Shown in pieces: positions 35,510-44,427 of a DNA stretch of 64,000 nucleotides (positions are counted from its first letter, which is position 1; the number at the start of each line of letters is the position of its first letter). The stretch is from assembly GCF_004762035.2 (NCBI RefSeq), contig NZ_SIJK02000026.1:1-64000 (forward strand), written 5' to 3'. A model generated the notes under the pieces. That model had not been told where the DNA came from. It did not search any database and saw nothing but the letters and a program-made list of their open reading frames with translations. A program made the position numbers and the translations under genes. This stretch comes from Candidatus Chloroploca mongolica (GTDB taxonomy: Bacteria; Chloroflexota; Chloroflexia; Chloroflexales; Chloroflexaceae).

Positions 35510-36550
35510 ATGCTTACGCCAACCATCATCGAGGCACTGCCCTCGAGTTACGCTATTCGCGACATCAAGATTGCCCCAAATATCACCCTTGCCCCGATGG
35601 CAGGGGTGACTGATAGCATCTTTCGCCGGATGATCCTGCGCCTCGGTGGGTGCGGCCTGGTCAGCACCGAGATGACCAATGCGGCCAGTGTCACCCCCAA
35701 GGCCTTGAAACGCCATAAACTGCTCGATTTTTACCCCGAAGAGCGCCCGCTGACGATGCAGATTTCGGGCAATGATCCCGATCTGATTGCCGAAGCGGCC
35801 CGTACCGTCGCAGGGTTGGGGGCCGATATTCTCGACATCAACTGCGGCTGTCCATCGCCCAAAGTCACCGGTGGCGGTCACGGGGCCTCATTGCTGCGCG
35901 ACCTGCCCAAGATGGAACGGGTCTTGCGAGCGGTGACGGCAGCCGTCACGATCCCGGTGACGCTCAAATTTCGGGCCGGGTGGGACGAGCACAATCTCAA
36001 TTTTCTTGAGACAGCCCGGCTTGCCGAGGATGCGGGCATTGCGGCACTCGCTTTGCACCCACGTACCCGCGAGCAAGGCTACAAAGGGAGTGCCGATTGG
36101 AGTCGGATCGCCGCCGTCAAGCAGGTCGTGACCATTCCGGTCATTGGCAGTGGCGACGTAAAAACCGCTGAAGACGCACTGCTCCGTCTCTATGAGAGTG
36201 GGGCGGACGGGGTCATGATCGGGCGCGGTGCCATGGAAAACCCCTGGATCTTTGTCCAAATCGCGCAGTTGCGCCGGGGCGAACCGGTCTTTGAGCCGGG
36301 GCCGACCGATAAGCTCGATTTTCTGGTGCGCTATATGGGGATGTGTGGCGAAGAGATGCCCAATCGCCTGGCGCTCAACAAAATCAAGCAGTTGATCGGC
36401 CAGTTTGCCCTGGGCATGCCCAACAGCAGCCACCTGCGCGTCGCCGTGCATCACTCAACCACACTTGACGAAGCGCGGAGCCATATTGAGACGTTCTTCC
36501 ACCGCGAGGCCCATCCAGAGCGCTGGGCTGACCAGGTAAGCACAAGGTAA
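35510..36550 (+). CDS. dusB: tRNA-dihydrouridine synthase
   Basis: 346 residues from ATG 35510 (MLTPTIIEAL); a longer frame upstream would run through the promoter. It is an FMN TIM barrel: LAPMAGVTDSIFRRM, DINCGCPSPKVTGGGHGASL with the catalytic Cys, TLKFRAGWD, ALHPRTREQGYKGSADW, IPVIGSGDVKTAEDAL and VMIGRGAMENPWIF for FMN phosphate binding. The C-terminal helical domain (RLALNKIKQLIGQFALGMPN) binds tRNA. It reduces specific uridines in tRNA D-loops with NADPH. It is followed after four bases by a flavodoxin-like gene. Confidence 0.92.
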   Translation: MLTPTIIEALPSSYAIRDIKIAPNITLAPMAGVTDSIFRRMILRLGGCGLVSTEMTNAASVTPKALKRHKLLDFYPEERPLTMQISGNDPDLIAEAARTVAGLGADILDINCGCPSPKVTGGGHGASLLRDLPKMERVLRAVTAAVTIPVTLKFRAGWDEHNLNFLETARLAEDAGIAALALHPRTREQGYKGSADWSRIAAVKQVVTIPVIGSGDVKTAEDALLRLYESGADGVMIGRGAMENPWIFVQIAQLRRGEPVFEPGPTDKLDFLVRYMGMCGEEMPNRLALNKIKQLIGQFALGMPNSSHLRVAVHHSTTLDEARSHIETFFHREAHPERWADQVSTR

Positions 36551-36554
36551 GGAC

Positions 36555-37070
36555 ATGCACGACGGCTACATCTTTACCCTCGGCATCTGTGGCAGCACAA
36601 TGGCAAGTGGCCCGGCACCCGCCAGCCTCGATCTGATGCTTGCGGCCCTTTCGCCCGTCAAACGTGCGGCCTATTTCGGTGAAGTCCTGATCACAACTGA
36701 TCTTCCTTCGCTCGATGACCCACTGACTACGCCAGTGCTCAACGACATTGTCGACGCCGATATCTTGCTTATTACAACGCCCTTGCCTGGAGGAAAATTG
36801 CCAGCGCGCATGCATGCGCTCGTGCGTCTGGTCGAGCAAGCCGCCCCGGTACGCCGACGGCGTTTTGCGGCAATCGTCGCGTTTACCGATGGCACGACTG
36901 AAGGGCTATGGCCGCTGCGCCATGCGTTGGAATCTGCGGCAATTGAAATCCTCGGCGAGATCTATGCGCCCGCCGAGGCTGACCTCGACGAACTTGCGCC
37001 TGATCTGGTCAGCCTGGCGCACATGGTCTATGGACGTGCGCACGCATTGCACCCCGAGGCCCTGACGTGA
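36555..37070 (+). CDS. Flavodoxin-like / NADPH-dependent FMN reductase-like protein
   Basis: 171 residues. TLGICGSTMASGPAPASLDL is the phosphate-binding first loop of the flavodoxin-like fold, and DIVDADILLITTPLPGGKLP followed by ARMHALVRLVEQ matches the 'aDaiiivtPeYngs.p..lKn.iD' loop of NADPH-dependent FMN reductases. RRFAAIVAFTDGTTEGLWPL continues the fold. It may supply reduced flavin or be a redox regulator; function is not certain. It is coupled to its neighbours: four bases after dusB and a four-base overlap (GTGA) with the acyltransferase. Confidence 0.6.
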   Translation: MHDGYIFTLGICGSTMASGPAPASLDLMLAALSPVKRAAYFGEVLITTDLPSLDDPLTTPVLNDIVDADILLITTPLPGGKLPARMHALVRLVEQAAPVRRRRFAAIVAFTDGTTEGLWPLRHALESAAIEILGEIYAPAEADLDELAPDLVSLAHMVYGRAHALHPEALT

Positions 37071-37846
37071 GCGATACGCCGCTCCCCAGGTTTCCAGCCG
37101 CCAAAAACTGGCTCGGCGACGAACTCCTCTACCGGTTTTTTGCGCGCTGGTCGCTCTGGAGCAGCTTTGACCGGGTCTGGCTGCAGAGTCACGGCCCTCT
37201 TCCCGACCCTGAGGACGGGCCGCTTATCCTCTATCTCAACCACAGCGCATGGTGGGATGGCTATCTAATGTATGTCATCCACCGCATCGTCTTGCGGGGA
37301 CGTTTCGACGCGCACCTGTTGATGGAAGAGAAGCAACTGCGTGCGTACCGCTTCTTCACCTGGTCAGGGGCCTTCGGGCTCAACCGCAGCAACCCCGAAG
37401 AGACCGAGCGTGCGCTGGCCTACGCGGTCAATCTGTTGCGCCAGCGCAAGGGGCCGCAAGCGCGCTCAGTCTTTATCTTCCCGCAGGGGCGGATCGTACC
37501 GCAGGATCAGCGCCCCCTGGTTACTTATCCGGGGATTGCGCGCATCATTACGGAACTCAACGGCGAAGTTAACCTCTGCCCGGTGGCCCTGCGCTATGAA
37601 TTTTTAGGAGAACAGCGCCCACACGCCTTTATCCGCATCGGGCCAGTGCATCGAACGCCCGCTCCAGACTCAGCCCGCGCAACGATGCGCGACCTCAACA
37701 AGCGCCTGACGCAGGCGTGTGACGCCTTGCGCGACGACGTTGTGGGTGAGGATCGCGACCGCTTTGCCGTCATCTTGCATGGACAACGCGGCATTGACCA
37801 GCAATTCGACAGGTTTCTCCACTTCTTCCGGCGCACCCGAAGGTAA
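37067..37846 (+). CDS. PlsC-type acyltransferase
   Basis: 259 residues; GTG 37067 overlaps the previous stop. Acyltransferase block I is LILYLNHSAWWDGYLMYVIH (NHx4D catalytic pair), block II FFTWSGAFGLNRSNPEE, block III VFIFPQGRIVPQDQRP, and block IV NLCPVALRYEF. It transfers acyl groups to a hydroxyl. A lysophosphatidic-acid role is possible, but convergence with cruF raises the alternative of a carotenoid glycoside acyltransferase (CruD-like). That is a guess from context only. Confidence 0.8.
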   Translation: MSDTPLPRFPAAKNWLGDELLYRFFARWSLWSSFDRVWLQSHGPLPDPEDGPLILYLNHSAWWDGYLMYVIHRIVLRGRFDAHLLMEEKQLRAYRFFTWSGAFGLNRSNPEETERALAYAVNLLRQRKGPQARSVFIFPQGRIVPQDQRPLVTYPGIARIITELNGEVNLCPVALRYEFLGEQRPHAFIRIGPVHRTPAPDSARATMRDLNKRLTQACDALRDDVVGEDRDRFAVILHGQRGIDQQFDRFLHFFRRTRR

Positions 37847-37873
37847 CGGGTCGGAAAACTTCGTTGACATGCT

Positions 37874-37998
37874 GGAGTGCTGGCTTTAGCCGGCTGAAGC
37901 CGGCACTCCCTTCTTACGCTGACGTTGGGGCGCCTGCGGCCCTTCGTTGCACTCCTAAGCAACAAGACCTCACAGGGCTTGAAGCCCTGTGAGGTCTT
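37874..37998. repeat. Two extragenic palindromes between acyltransferase and cruF
   Basis: The first (37874-37909) folds GGAGTGC/GCACTCC around GCCGGCTGAAGCCGGC and belongs to family C. The second (37964-37998) has 17-bp perfect arms, AAGACCTCACAGGGCTT and its complement, separated by one base. Both sit between convergent genes and could end transcription or stabilise 3' ends. No T-run is present. Confidence 0.7.
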
Positions 37999-38054
37999 GC
38001 GCAGCCGCTCACCCTGTTTCGCTCGGTGTCACTGGCCTGCGGGCTTGGGAGCCG

Positions 38055-38942
38055 TCACGCCCCCGACTCCTGCTCGGTCTCACGCATGCGGCGAGCCAGA
38101 CGGGGCAAGGCCCAATGAAAAGCAAGTGCCAGCATGATCAAACCACCGACCAACGCAGCGAACTCTTGCCCACGCGACAGATTGACGAGGACAAACATCG
38201 TCAAATTGGTCAAATAGAGGGTCACCGGCAACCAGGGCCAGAAGAACTGCGCCGCATCGCGTTGCACATCATCGAGCGCATAGGCCGCATCGCGCCGACG
38301 CGCGGCCTTGGCGCGATAGAGTAACAGCACCCAACTCAGCAGCAGACTGGTCACAAACCAGGCAACAAAATTGGAAAGCGGAATGCCATAATAGATATCA
38401 TCTGGCGTCCCACTCCAGACCCAGTAACCATTGATATGCACCGCAAACGGCTCGATCGTCACATCGAGCAAGAGGGCAAAGACCGCCGCCATCAAGACCT
38501 TGGTACTGCTCACCTGCTGATCCTCGGCCATCGGGCGATTTTCACGACCCAGGATCAATTCACCGACACCCATTGCAGTCGTCACCACCAGCAGCCATGC
38601 AAATGGGATCGCGAGCGGCACAACGCCAAAAATCTGGGGCTGCAACACCTCGGTATACGAAAATGCCCCAAAGGGAAAGCCCGTTGTAGCCCCGGTATGT
38701 TCAACCAGCCACGAAAGAAAGAGGATCCAGAGCGAAGCGAACGCACCCCACCGTCCAAAATTGACAATGAGCCAGAGCCCCATCAACGAACCCTGCAGCA
38801 AGAGCAGCACCCCACCCATCCATGTGCCCCAGACAGGCACCCGATCAAGCGCGATAAGGGCAATCGACCAGGGATAGATAAAAAGGTACGAAGCGAAAAG
38901 CGCGGCTACTCCCTTACGGAGGCGCGTGGTCTGGTGTAACAT
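38055..38942 (-). CDS. cruF: CruF-like carotenoid biosynthesis protein
   Basis: 295 residues from ATG 38942 with AGGAAG upstream; a TTG 39 bases earlier has none. It is an integral membrane protein of about eight helices. The family signature LVEHTGATTGFPFGAFSYTE is mid-protein, followed by IPFAWLLVVTTAMGVGELIL, LLLDVTIEPFAVHINGYWVW and YYGIPLSNFVAWFVTSLLLS. CruF adds water at C-1',2' of gamma-carotene or lycopene, a step toward hydroxy- and glycoside carotenoids in green bacteria and cyanobacteria. This is the strongest phototroph-like marker in the window, though non-phototrophs also carry homologues. Confidence 0.85.
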   Translation of the reverse strand: MLHQTTRLRKGVAALFASYLFIYPWSIALIALDRVPVWGTWMGGVLLLLQGSLMGLWLIVNFGRWGAFASLWILFLSWLVEHTGATTGFPFGAFSYTEVLQPQIFGVVPLAIPFAWLLVVTTAMGVGELILGRENRPMAEDQQVSSTKVLMAAVFALLLDVTIEPFAVHINGYWVWSGTPDDIYYGIPLSNFVAWFVTSLLLSWVLLLYRAKAARRRDAAYALDDVQRDAAQFFWPWLPVTLYLTNLTMFVLVNLSRGQEFAALVGGLIMLALAFHWALPRLARRMRETEQESGA

Positions 38943-39212
38943 ACGTGATAACTTCCTATCGACAGAATGAAAACATCGCAAGCACCTGAATTATTATAAA
39001 TTCGTGTTTTTTGCTTGTCAAAGCCGCATAATTCCATTCCTGTTTTGTATTTTTATTAAATCTTTCCTCTGTTTAGGATGAGCGCCCTAAAACCGATACG
39101 TAGGCCAGCGGAAACGACCAGCTGCGCTGGTCGTTTCCGCTAGCCAAGCGAGCTTGCTGACGTACATGCATGCGGTAGCAACGGGCGACCTACGGTCGCC
39201 CGTTGCTACCGC
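38943..39212. repeat. AT-rich spacer with two strong hairpins
   Basis: The spacer before cruF (about 38985-39070) is AT-rich and should hold its promoter. Two long palindromes follow. AGCGGAAACGACCAG (39107-39121) pairs with its complement at 39127-39141. A 19-bp arm beginning GCGGTAGCAACGGGCGACC (39172-39190) pairs with 39194-39212. The second overlaps the last codons of the slipin gene, so the palindrome contributes its C-terminus. Confidence 0.65.
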
Positions 39213-39988
39213 AACGTCTTATCCTCGGTAGGCAGAAACTGCTTGATCGTCTCGATCGGCAACGGGAAGATAATCGTACTATTCTTCTCGACAGCGATCT
39301 CAGTGAGCGTCTGGAGATAACGCAACTGGAGGGTAACCGGCTCACTAGCAATAACTGCGGCAGCATCGGCGAGGGCCCGACTGGCCTGCAATTCACCCTC
39401 TGCGTGGATCAGCTTGGCGCGCTTCTCACGTTCAGCCTCGGCCTGCTTGGCCATCGCCCGTTGCATATTCTGGGGCAACTCGACATCCTTGACCTCAACG
39501 ATCGTCACTTTGATGCCCCAGGGTTCAGTCTGTTCATCAATGATCTGCTGGAGCTTCTGATTAATCAGTTCACGCTTGGCCAGCAACTCGTCAAGCTCAC
39601 CCTGGCCAACAACCGAGCGCAGGGTTGTCTGGGCAATCTGCATCGTCGCACGGATATAGTCCATCACTTTGGTGACCGCCCAGTTGGGATTGATCACCTG
39701 AAAATAGAGCACCGCATTGACCTTGATGGTGACGTTATCCAGGGTAATAACTTCTTGCGCCGGCACGTCCATCGTAATGACACGAGTATCCACGCGCACC
39801 ATACGCTCGAAGACCGGAACCACAAAAAAGAGGCCGGGACCACGGGCGCCAACCAGACGGCCAAGGCGAAAGATCACCCCGCGCTCATATTCAGGCACAA
39901 TCTTGATCGACGAAAGCAAGACCATCAGGGCCACAAAACCGAGCACGCCCAGACAGGCAAGCAAAAAAAGACCACTTCCACCACCCAT
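39206..39988 (-). CDS. Slipin (stomatin-like SPFH protein)
   Basis: 260 residues. One N-terminal membrane segment ([20 protein letters not shown]), then the SPFH domain ([60 protein letters not shown]), and a coiled segment ([20 protein letters not shown]). Slipins oligomerise on the inner membrane face and organise membrane microdomains. The gene lies 22 bases downstream of an NfeD-family gene, the classic NfeD-slipin pair in which the protease may cleave the slipin C-terminus. Confidence 0.92.
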   Translation of the reverse strand: MGGGSGLFLLACLGVLGFVALMVLLSSIKIVPEYERGVIFRLGRLVGARGPGLFFVVPVFERMVRVDTRVITMDVPAQEVITLDNVTIKVNAVLYFQVINPNWAVTKVMDYIRATMQIAQTTLRSVVGQGELDELLAKRELINQKLQQIIDEQTEPWGIKVTIVEVKDVELPQNMQRAMAKQAEAEREKRAKLIHAEGELQASRALADAAAVIASEPVTLQLRYLQTLTEIAVEKNSTIIFPLPIETIKQFLPTEDKTLR

Positions 39989-40010
39989 TATCGCACTCCT
40001 TCAGACTAAC

Positions 40011-41408
40011 CTACTTCGTTGGGTTTGGTTCGTGCGGGCGCTCACCCGTGGTCGCCGTCGGCGCAAGACGTTTCACCGTCAAGCGCAGGTCATAGACCCC
40101 GGTAACCCGCACCCACTCACCAATTTCGATCTCACCATCTTCGCTGAGCGCACGCCAGAGCGCACCCTCAACAAACACCATCCCCTCGGGTTCGAGGCGT
40201 TTACGGACTTCAGCAAGCCGCCCGACCAGGCCCTCCTGGCCAGTTGTAACCGGTGCATTGCGTGCCCGCACTGCAAGCAACACACCCACCGTCGCAAACG
40301 CGGCAATCAAGATCGCCACCAGTAAAATCGCCCAGAACGCCACCGCCACACCCGGAGCCTGCGCATTATCAAACATCATCATGGCGCTCACTACAAGTAA
40401 GACCAGACCAAGCACCGTAACAGTGCCCTGGGAAGGCAAAAAGAGATCAGCGGCAACGAGCCCGAACGCAAGAAAGAGCCCCAGCACCGCCAACCACCGC
40501 ACGGGCAACGCAAAGAGGCCAATCAGCGCCATCATGAGCAAGATCAAGGCCAGCCCAGCCAGCACACCGAGCGTCGGTGTCACGAGTTCGGCATAGGCTG
40601 CAAACCCCGCCATGATCAGCAACAGAAAGGCCACGGTAGGATTGGCGAGAAGCATCAGGATTATTTCCCACAGCGTCGGCTCGAGGGGCATGGTAGGTTG
40701 CCCAAGCGTACGCAGTGTACGAGTCTCGCCATCGACAAGCACAACAACCTGCCCTTCCAGCAGGGTCAACAACTCCTCACGGTCACGTGCAACCAGGTTA
40801 ATTGCCGGTGGAGTAAGTTCAATTGCCTGAGCATTGCTGAGGACAATGCCCTCACGGACAGCAGGTTCAACCCAGCCATCGTTCCGTCCCCGCTCGCGGC
40901 TCCAGGAACCAAGCTGGAGGATCGCCTCGTTGAGCAACAACTCGCGTGCCTGCTCGCCAAGGTTGGCATTGGCTTCGATCAGAGGCACCGGAACCCCAAA
41001 AGAGGTATTCGGGGCCATGGCAGCAACATGCGAGGCGGCTAACAGCCACGAACCTGCGGCCCCGCTTGTTATCCCGGGCGGAACAAAAACCACAACAGGC
41101 ACACTGGCATTCGCAAGATCGGCTGCAACCAGACGTACATCACGTAACACAGCACCCGTCACACCGAGCTCAATCAGCAAGAGCTCGGCGTCATTCGCTT
41201 CGGCTTCACGCAACGTGCGCCGGAGATAATCAACCGTGTGGGTACTGACGACACCACTCAACTCGACCGTAAAGAGTGGTCCACGAGCCTGTGCTGCGAC
41301 AGGCTGCACAAGGGTACTAACAAAATGGAGGAGGAGGACACCAAAAAAACAGAGGCGCCCAAGACGCCCAAGCCTCCACTGACGAAGAATACGCTTCATA
41401 CGAATCAT
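40011..41408 (-). CDS. NfeD-family (1510-N type) membrane protein, apparently missing the catalytic Lys
   Basis: 465 residues from ATG 41408; the longer frame translates a repeat element and is rejected. Signal-like segment (LCFFGVLLLHFVSTLVQPVA), ClpP-like domain with VVVFVPPGITSGAAGSWLLA, where the Ser matches the nucleophile, then five helices and a C-terminal OB-fold NfeD domain (GLVGRLAEVRKRLEPEGMVF). In active homologues a Lys precedes the asparagine of the next helix (KxxN); here it reads LLLNEAILQLGSWSRERGRN, so Leu replaces Lys. It may be a catalytically dead partner of the slipin. Confidence 0.85.
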   Translation of the reverse strand: MIRMKRILRQWRLGRLGRLCFFGVLLLHFVSTLVQPVAAQARGPLFTVELSGVVSTHTVDYLRRTLREAEANDAELLLIELGVTGAVLRDVRLVAADLANASVPVVVFVPPGITSGAAGSWLLAASHVAAMAPNTSFGVPVPLIEANANLGEQARELLLNEAILQLGSWSRERGRNDGWVEPAVREGIVLSNAQAIELTPPAINLVARDREELLTLLEGQVVVLVDGETRTLRTLGQPTMPLEPTLWEIILMLLANPTVAFLLLIMAGFAAYAELVTPTLGVLAGLALILLMMALIGLFALPVRWLAVLGLFLAFGLVAADLFLPSQGTVTVLGLVLLVVSAMMMFDNAQAPGVAVAFWAILLVAILIAAFATVGVLLAVRARNAPVTTGQEGLVGRLAEVRKRLEPEGMVFVEGALWRALSEDGEIEIGEWVRVTGVYDLRLTVKRLAPTATTGERPHEPNPTK

Positions 41409-41480
41409 TGATGCTGTTGCCTCAAATGTACAGACCAACTTCAGTATAATACGTTTTTGGACAAAAAATACCAACTTTGC

Positions 41481-41650
41481 GGGACTTTCCTGCAAAGAGG
41501 AGATTTCTGGGGCTTCGCCCGTGCCGTGGGCGGCAACCCTGGGTGCCCGCGTGCGCGGGCACCCAGGCTGTTGGGCTTGCGCCCCACACCCCAGGTTTTG
41601 CTTTGTTTTGGCGGCTTCGCCGCCAAAACAAAGCAAAAATCTCGTAGAGC
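41481..41650. repeat. Decayed family D element upstream of nfeD
   Basis: GGGACTTTCCTGCAAAG (41481-41497) resembles the family D terminal repeat. The interior shares GTTGGGCTTGCGCCCC and the GGCGGCTTCGCCGCC palindrome, with mirrored TTTTGCTTTGTTTTGG arms, and adds a GGGTGCCCGCGTGCGCGGGCACCC hairpin-like block. No target duplication remains. It lies between divergent nfeD and the deoxyhypusine-synthase-like gene. Confidence 0.6.
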
Positions 41651-41684
41651 GGTGCTTTGACCCTACGAATGTGATATACTATAT

Positions 41685-41783
41685 GTATTAGCCACGTTGG
41701 GAATTGATGGCGGGCGCACAGGCGTACCGTAGATTCCTTAGCCGGGGCTTTTTTTATGGCCTTGAGATACCAGAAGGAGGGTT
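41685..41783 (+). promoter_or_regulatory. Possible structured leader of the DHS-like gene
   Basis: A TATACT-like box near 41675 is followed by about 90 untranslated bases. GGGAAT (41708-41713) can pair with ATTCC (41734-41738), with an internal GGCG/CGCC-type pairing. AGCCGGGGCTTTTTTT ends this section like a weak terminator before AGGAGG of the gene. It is compatible with an attenuator; I recognise no known riboswitch. Confidence 0.3.
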
Positions 41784-41786
41784 GTG

Positions 41787-42851
41787 ATGGCAAAAGAAGA
41801 ACTGCTACATACGATGGTCGAGCATCTTGATATTAAGCGTGTGAATGTGGTTCCGCTGATCGAGATGATGGGGCAAACAGCATTTCAGGCCCGCAATCTG
41901 GCGCGTGCGGCGCAGATTGCCGATGCAATGGTTGCCGATCCAGAGGCGACCGTGATCCTGACGCTCGCCGGGAGCCTGATTTCAGCCGGGCAAAAGGGCG
42001 TTATCCTCGATCTGTTGCGCTGCAATGCGGTTGATGCAATTGTTTCGACCGGGGCCAATATTGTTGACCAGGATTTCTTCGAGGCGCTCGGTTTTCGGCA
42101 TTACCAGGGCAACCCCTTCGCCGATGATAATGCGTTGCGCGAGCAGATGATTGACCGTATCTATGATACCTATATTGATGAGGAAGAGCTGCGTATCTGC
42201 GATGAGACGATCCGTGTGATCGCGGACACGCTGGAACCCGGGGTCTATTCGAGCCGCGAGTTCATTCAGGCCATGGGCGCATACCTCGCCGAGCACCATC
42301 CCGACGCCGAGAGCATTGTGCTCGAGGCATATCGCCGCGACGTGCCGATCTTTGTACCGGCGTTCTCGGATTGCTCGGCTGGCTTCGGGCTCGTTGCCCA
42401 CCAGGTTGTCCATCCCGACCGCCATGTGAGCATTGATAGTGTCAAGGATTTCCGTGAACTCACGGCGATCAAGGTCTGGGCTGGCACCACCGGATTGCTG
42501 ATGATCGGCGGCGGTGTGCCCAAGAATTTTGTCCAGGATATTGTCGTTTCCGCCGAGTTCCTTGGCTATGAGGCCGCAATGCACCAGTATGCGGTACAAT
42601 TGACGGTGGCCGATGAACGTGATGGGGCGCTCTCGGGGTCGACCCTCAAAGAGGCCAATTCGTGGGGCAAGGTGAGCCTTGCACAAGAGCAGATGGTCTT
42701 TGGTGAGGCGACGGTGACCTTCCCGTTGCTCGCCGGGTATGTGTACCACAAGGGCAATTGGCGCGAGCGCCAACCTCGTTCATGGGCACGGGCACTCGCT
42801 AGCGGGCGGCTGCTGGACTATGCTGCGGCGACGGCACACGCTCAGAAGTGA
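41787..42851 (+). CDS. Deoxyhypusine synthase family protein (bacterial type)
   Basis: 354 residues from ATG 41787, with AGGAGG six bases upstream. It is an NAD-dependent Rossmann-like fold typical of the family: PEATVILTLAGSLISAGQKG, VDAIVSTGANIVDQDFFEAL, YRRDVPIFVPAFSDCSAGFG, and GLLMIGGGVPKNFVQDIVVS, where the Lys aligns with the aminobutyl-carrying residue. EANSWGKVSL closes the site. Bacteria lack eIF5A; many such proteins act as homospermidine synthases or on unknown polyamine substrates. A polyamine link to the amine oxidase 7 kb upstream is speculative. Confidence 0.85.
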   Translation: MAKEELLHTMVEHLDIKRVNVVPLIEMMGQTAFQARNLARAAQIADAMVADPEATVILTLAGSLISAGQKGVILDLLRCNAVDAIVSTGANIVDQDFFEALGFRHYQGNPFADDNALREQMIDRIYDTYIDEEELRICDETIRVIADTLEPGVYSSREFIQAMGAYLAEHHPDAESIVLEAYRRDVPIFVPAFSDCSAGFGLVAHQVVHPDRHVSIDSVKDFRELTAIKVWAGTTGLLMIGGGVPKNFVQDIVVSAEFLGYEAAMHQYAVQLTVADERDGALSGSTLKEANSWGKVSLAQEQMVFGEATVTFPLLAGYVYHKGNWRERQPRSWARALASGRLLDYAAATAHAQK

Positions 42852-42857
42852 TACCTT

Positions 42858-43493
42858 ATGTATCAGGTTGCGGTTTTGCTTAGTGGCACAGGCTCGAATC
42901 TTCAGGCGCTCTTCGAGGCCGAAGATGCCGGGCAGCTGGGGGCGCAGGTGAGCCTGGTCGTAAGTGACCAGGCTACCGCATATGGGCTGCAACGTGCGCT
43001 GCAGCGCGGGGTAGCAACGGCGCATGTGCCGTTGCCCGCCGCGCCGCGTGGCCCGCAACGGGCGATGGTGCGCGCCGCGTGGGAGCAACGCCTCGCGGGG
43101 GTAACGGCGACCTTTACCCCCGATCTCGTGGTGCTCGCGGGCTTTATGCGGATTCTTTCGCCAGCCTTTTTGAACTGGTTCCCGCAGCGGGTGATCAATC
43201 AGCATCCTGCGCTTTTGCCCGATGATAGCAGCGATACCGTAACAACAAGCACGGGCCTGGTCATACCCGCCCTGCGTGGCGCACACGTGGTTGACGAGGC
43301 GGTGCAACGTAGGTTGCCGGTGAGCGGCTGTACGATTCATCGGGTGACGCCCCGGGTGGACGATGGGCCGGTGCTTGCCCGCGCCGAAGTGCCCCTGCGC
43401 CCCGATGATACCCCCGCAAGTCTTCACGAACGAATCAAGGTTGAAGAGCGCCGCCTGATTGTCGAGGTGGTGCGAAGTCTGGCCCAACGCTGA
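42858..43493 (+). CDS. purN: Phosphoribosylglycinamide formyltransferase
   Basis: 211 residues. VAVLLSGTGSNLQALFEA binds the phosphate; LVVLAGFMRILSPAFL, NQHPALLP (catalytic Asn and His) and SGCTIHRVTPRVDDGPVL (catalytic Asp) define PurN. The loop after the HPALLP motif (DDSSDTVTTSTGLVIPALRG) is longer than in the usual AFPGLHA form, a lineage-specific insertion. It uses 10-formyl-THF to formylate GAR in purine synthesis. It starts six bases after the DHS-like gene and overlaps the next start (TGATG). Confidence 0.9.
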   Translation: MYQVAVLLSGTGSNLQALFEAEDAGQLGAQVSLVVSDQATAYGLQRALQRGVATAHVPLPAAPRGPQRAMVRAAWEQRLAGVTATFTPDLVVLAGFMRILSPAFLNWFPQRVINQHPALLPDDSSDTVTTSTGLVIPALRGAHVVDEAVQRRLPVSGCTIHRVTPRVDDGPVLARAEVPLRPDDTPASLHERIKVEERRLIVEVVRSLAQR

Positions 43494-44314
43494 TGTATGA
43501 TCTTGCGCCCCACAATCCGTATACACTCAGCCTGGCAACGCCCCTCGTAGCGGGTGCGGGCAGCGTCGGCTATGGCGTTGAAGTCGCCCGCCAACTCGGG
43601 TTGACCAGTCAACCAGCGCCCCACGGGCTCGGTGCATTGATCACCCGCACCACGACGCTGCGCCCAATCCGTACACACCCGCAGATCCACGAGACCCCGG
43701 CGGGCCTGCTGCTTGCTGATCAACAGGCCAATCCCGGGGTTCGTACGGTACGCGAGCGCTTTGCTCCACTCTGGCGGAACTGGAATCTGCCCGTCATCGT
43801 GAGTGTCGCCGCCGAACATCCGGCGGAACTCGAACGCCTGCTGACTGAACTTGAGGCGAGCGAGGCCGTGCGCGGGATCGAGCTCGCCCTTGCTGCCTCT
43901 GAAGCCCTGACACCACACGCAGCACAGAGTCTGATCACGGCAGCGCGGGCTACAACACCCTTGCCATTGATCGCCAGATTGTCAGGCGAAATGGCAACGA
44001 TGCTTGCCATCGCCGAGGCTGTCGTTGCGGCCGGGGCCGACTGCCTGGCCCTGACTGACGGCCTGCCCGCTGCCGTCGCAAGCGCAACTGGCTACCGTGA
44101 AGGCTTGCTCTACGGGCCAGCGGTACACCCCATCGTCTTACGCCAGCTCACCGCGCTCGCCGAAGCCGTGACCGTGCCCATCATTGCCGGCGGCGGCGTC
44201 ACGAACCTTGCCGCCGCACGCGCCTTGCTCGAGGCCGGGGCCACCGCCGTCAGCCTCGACACCGTGCTACTCACCGATCTGCATGCGCCGGCGCGTTGGG
44301 AGGTCTGTGGCTAA
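43493..44314 (+). CDS. Dihydroorotate dehydrogenase-like protein, degenerate active site
   Basis: 273 residues in the PyrD class 1 fold: GALITRTTTLRPIRTHPQIH, then ETPAGLLL and QANPG, align with the 'KT.T..pr.GNp.PR..e...g.lN..GLqNpG' region. IIAGGGVTNLAAARALLEAG, then ATAVSLDT, is the FMN-phosphate loop. The segment that should hold 'NxSCPN' with the catalytic Cys or Ser reads IELALAASEALTP, so the proton-abstracting base is missing. Activity on dihydroorotate is unlikely. It is translationally coupled to purN. Confidence 0.7.
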   Translation: MYDLAPHNPYTLSLATPLVAGAGSVGYGVEVARQLGLTSQPAPHGLGALITRTTTLRPIRTHPQIHETPAGLLLADQQANPGVRTVRERFAPLWRNWNLPVIVSVAAEHPAELERLLTELEASEAVRGIELALAASEALTPHAAQSLITAARATTPLPLIARLSGEMATMLAIAEAVVAAGADCLALTDGLPAAVASATGYREGLLYGPAVHPIVLRQLTALAEAVTVPIIAGGGVTNLAAARALLEAGATAVSLDTVLLTDLHAPARWEVCG

Positions 44315-44427
44315 GGGCAATCGGTTGATACCGTCGGGCAAAACCCTCGGCTATGGGAGGCGAGGCCTGCGTTGGCGGGCTCACTCAAGTCACGCAGGTG
44401 GCCTTTGCTCTCCAGAAGCCGAGCGCA

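Noticed and set aside
40011-41636. 541-residue version of the NfeD protein
   Set aside because: Its first 76 residues translate a family D repeat; the signal-like segment begins just after ATG 41408.
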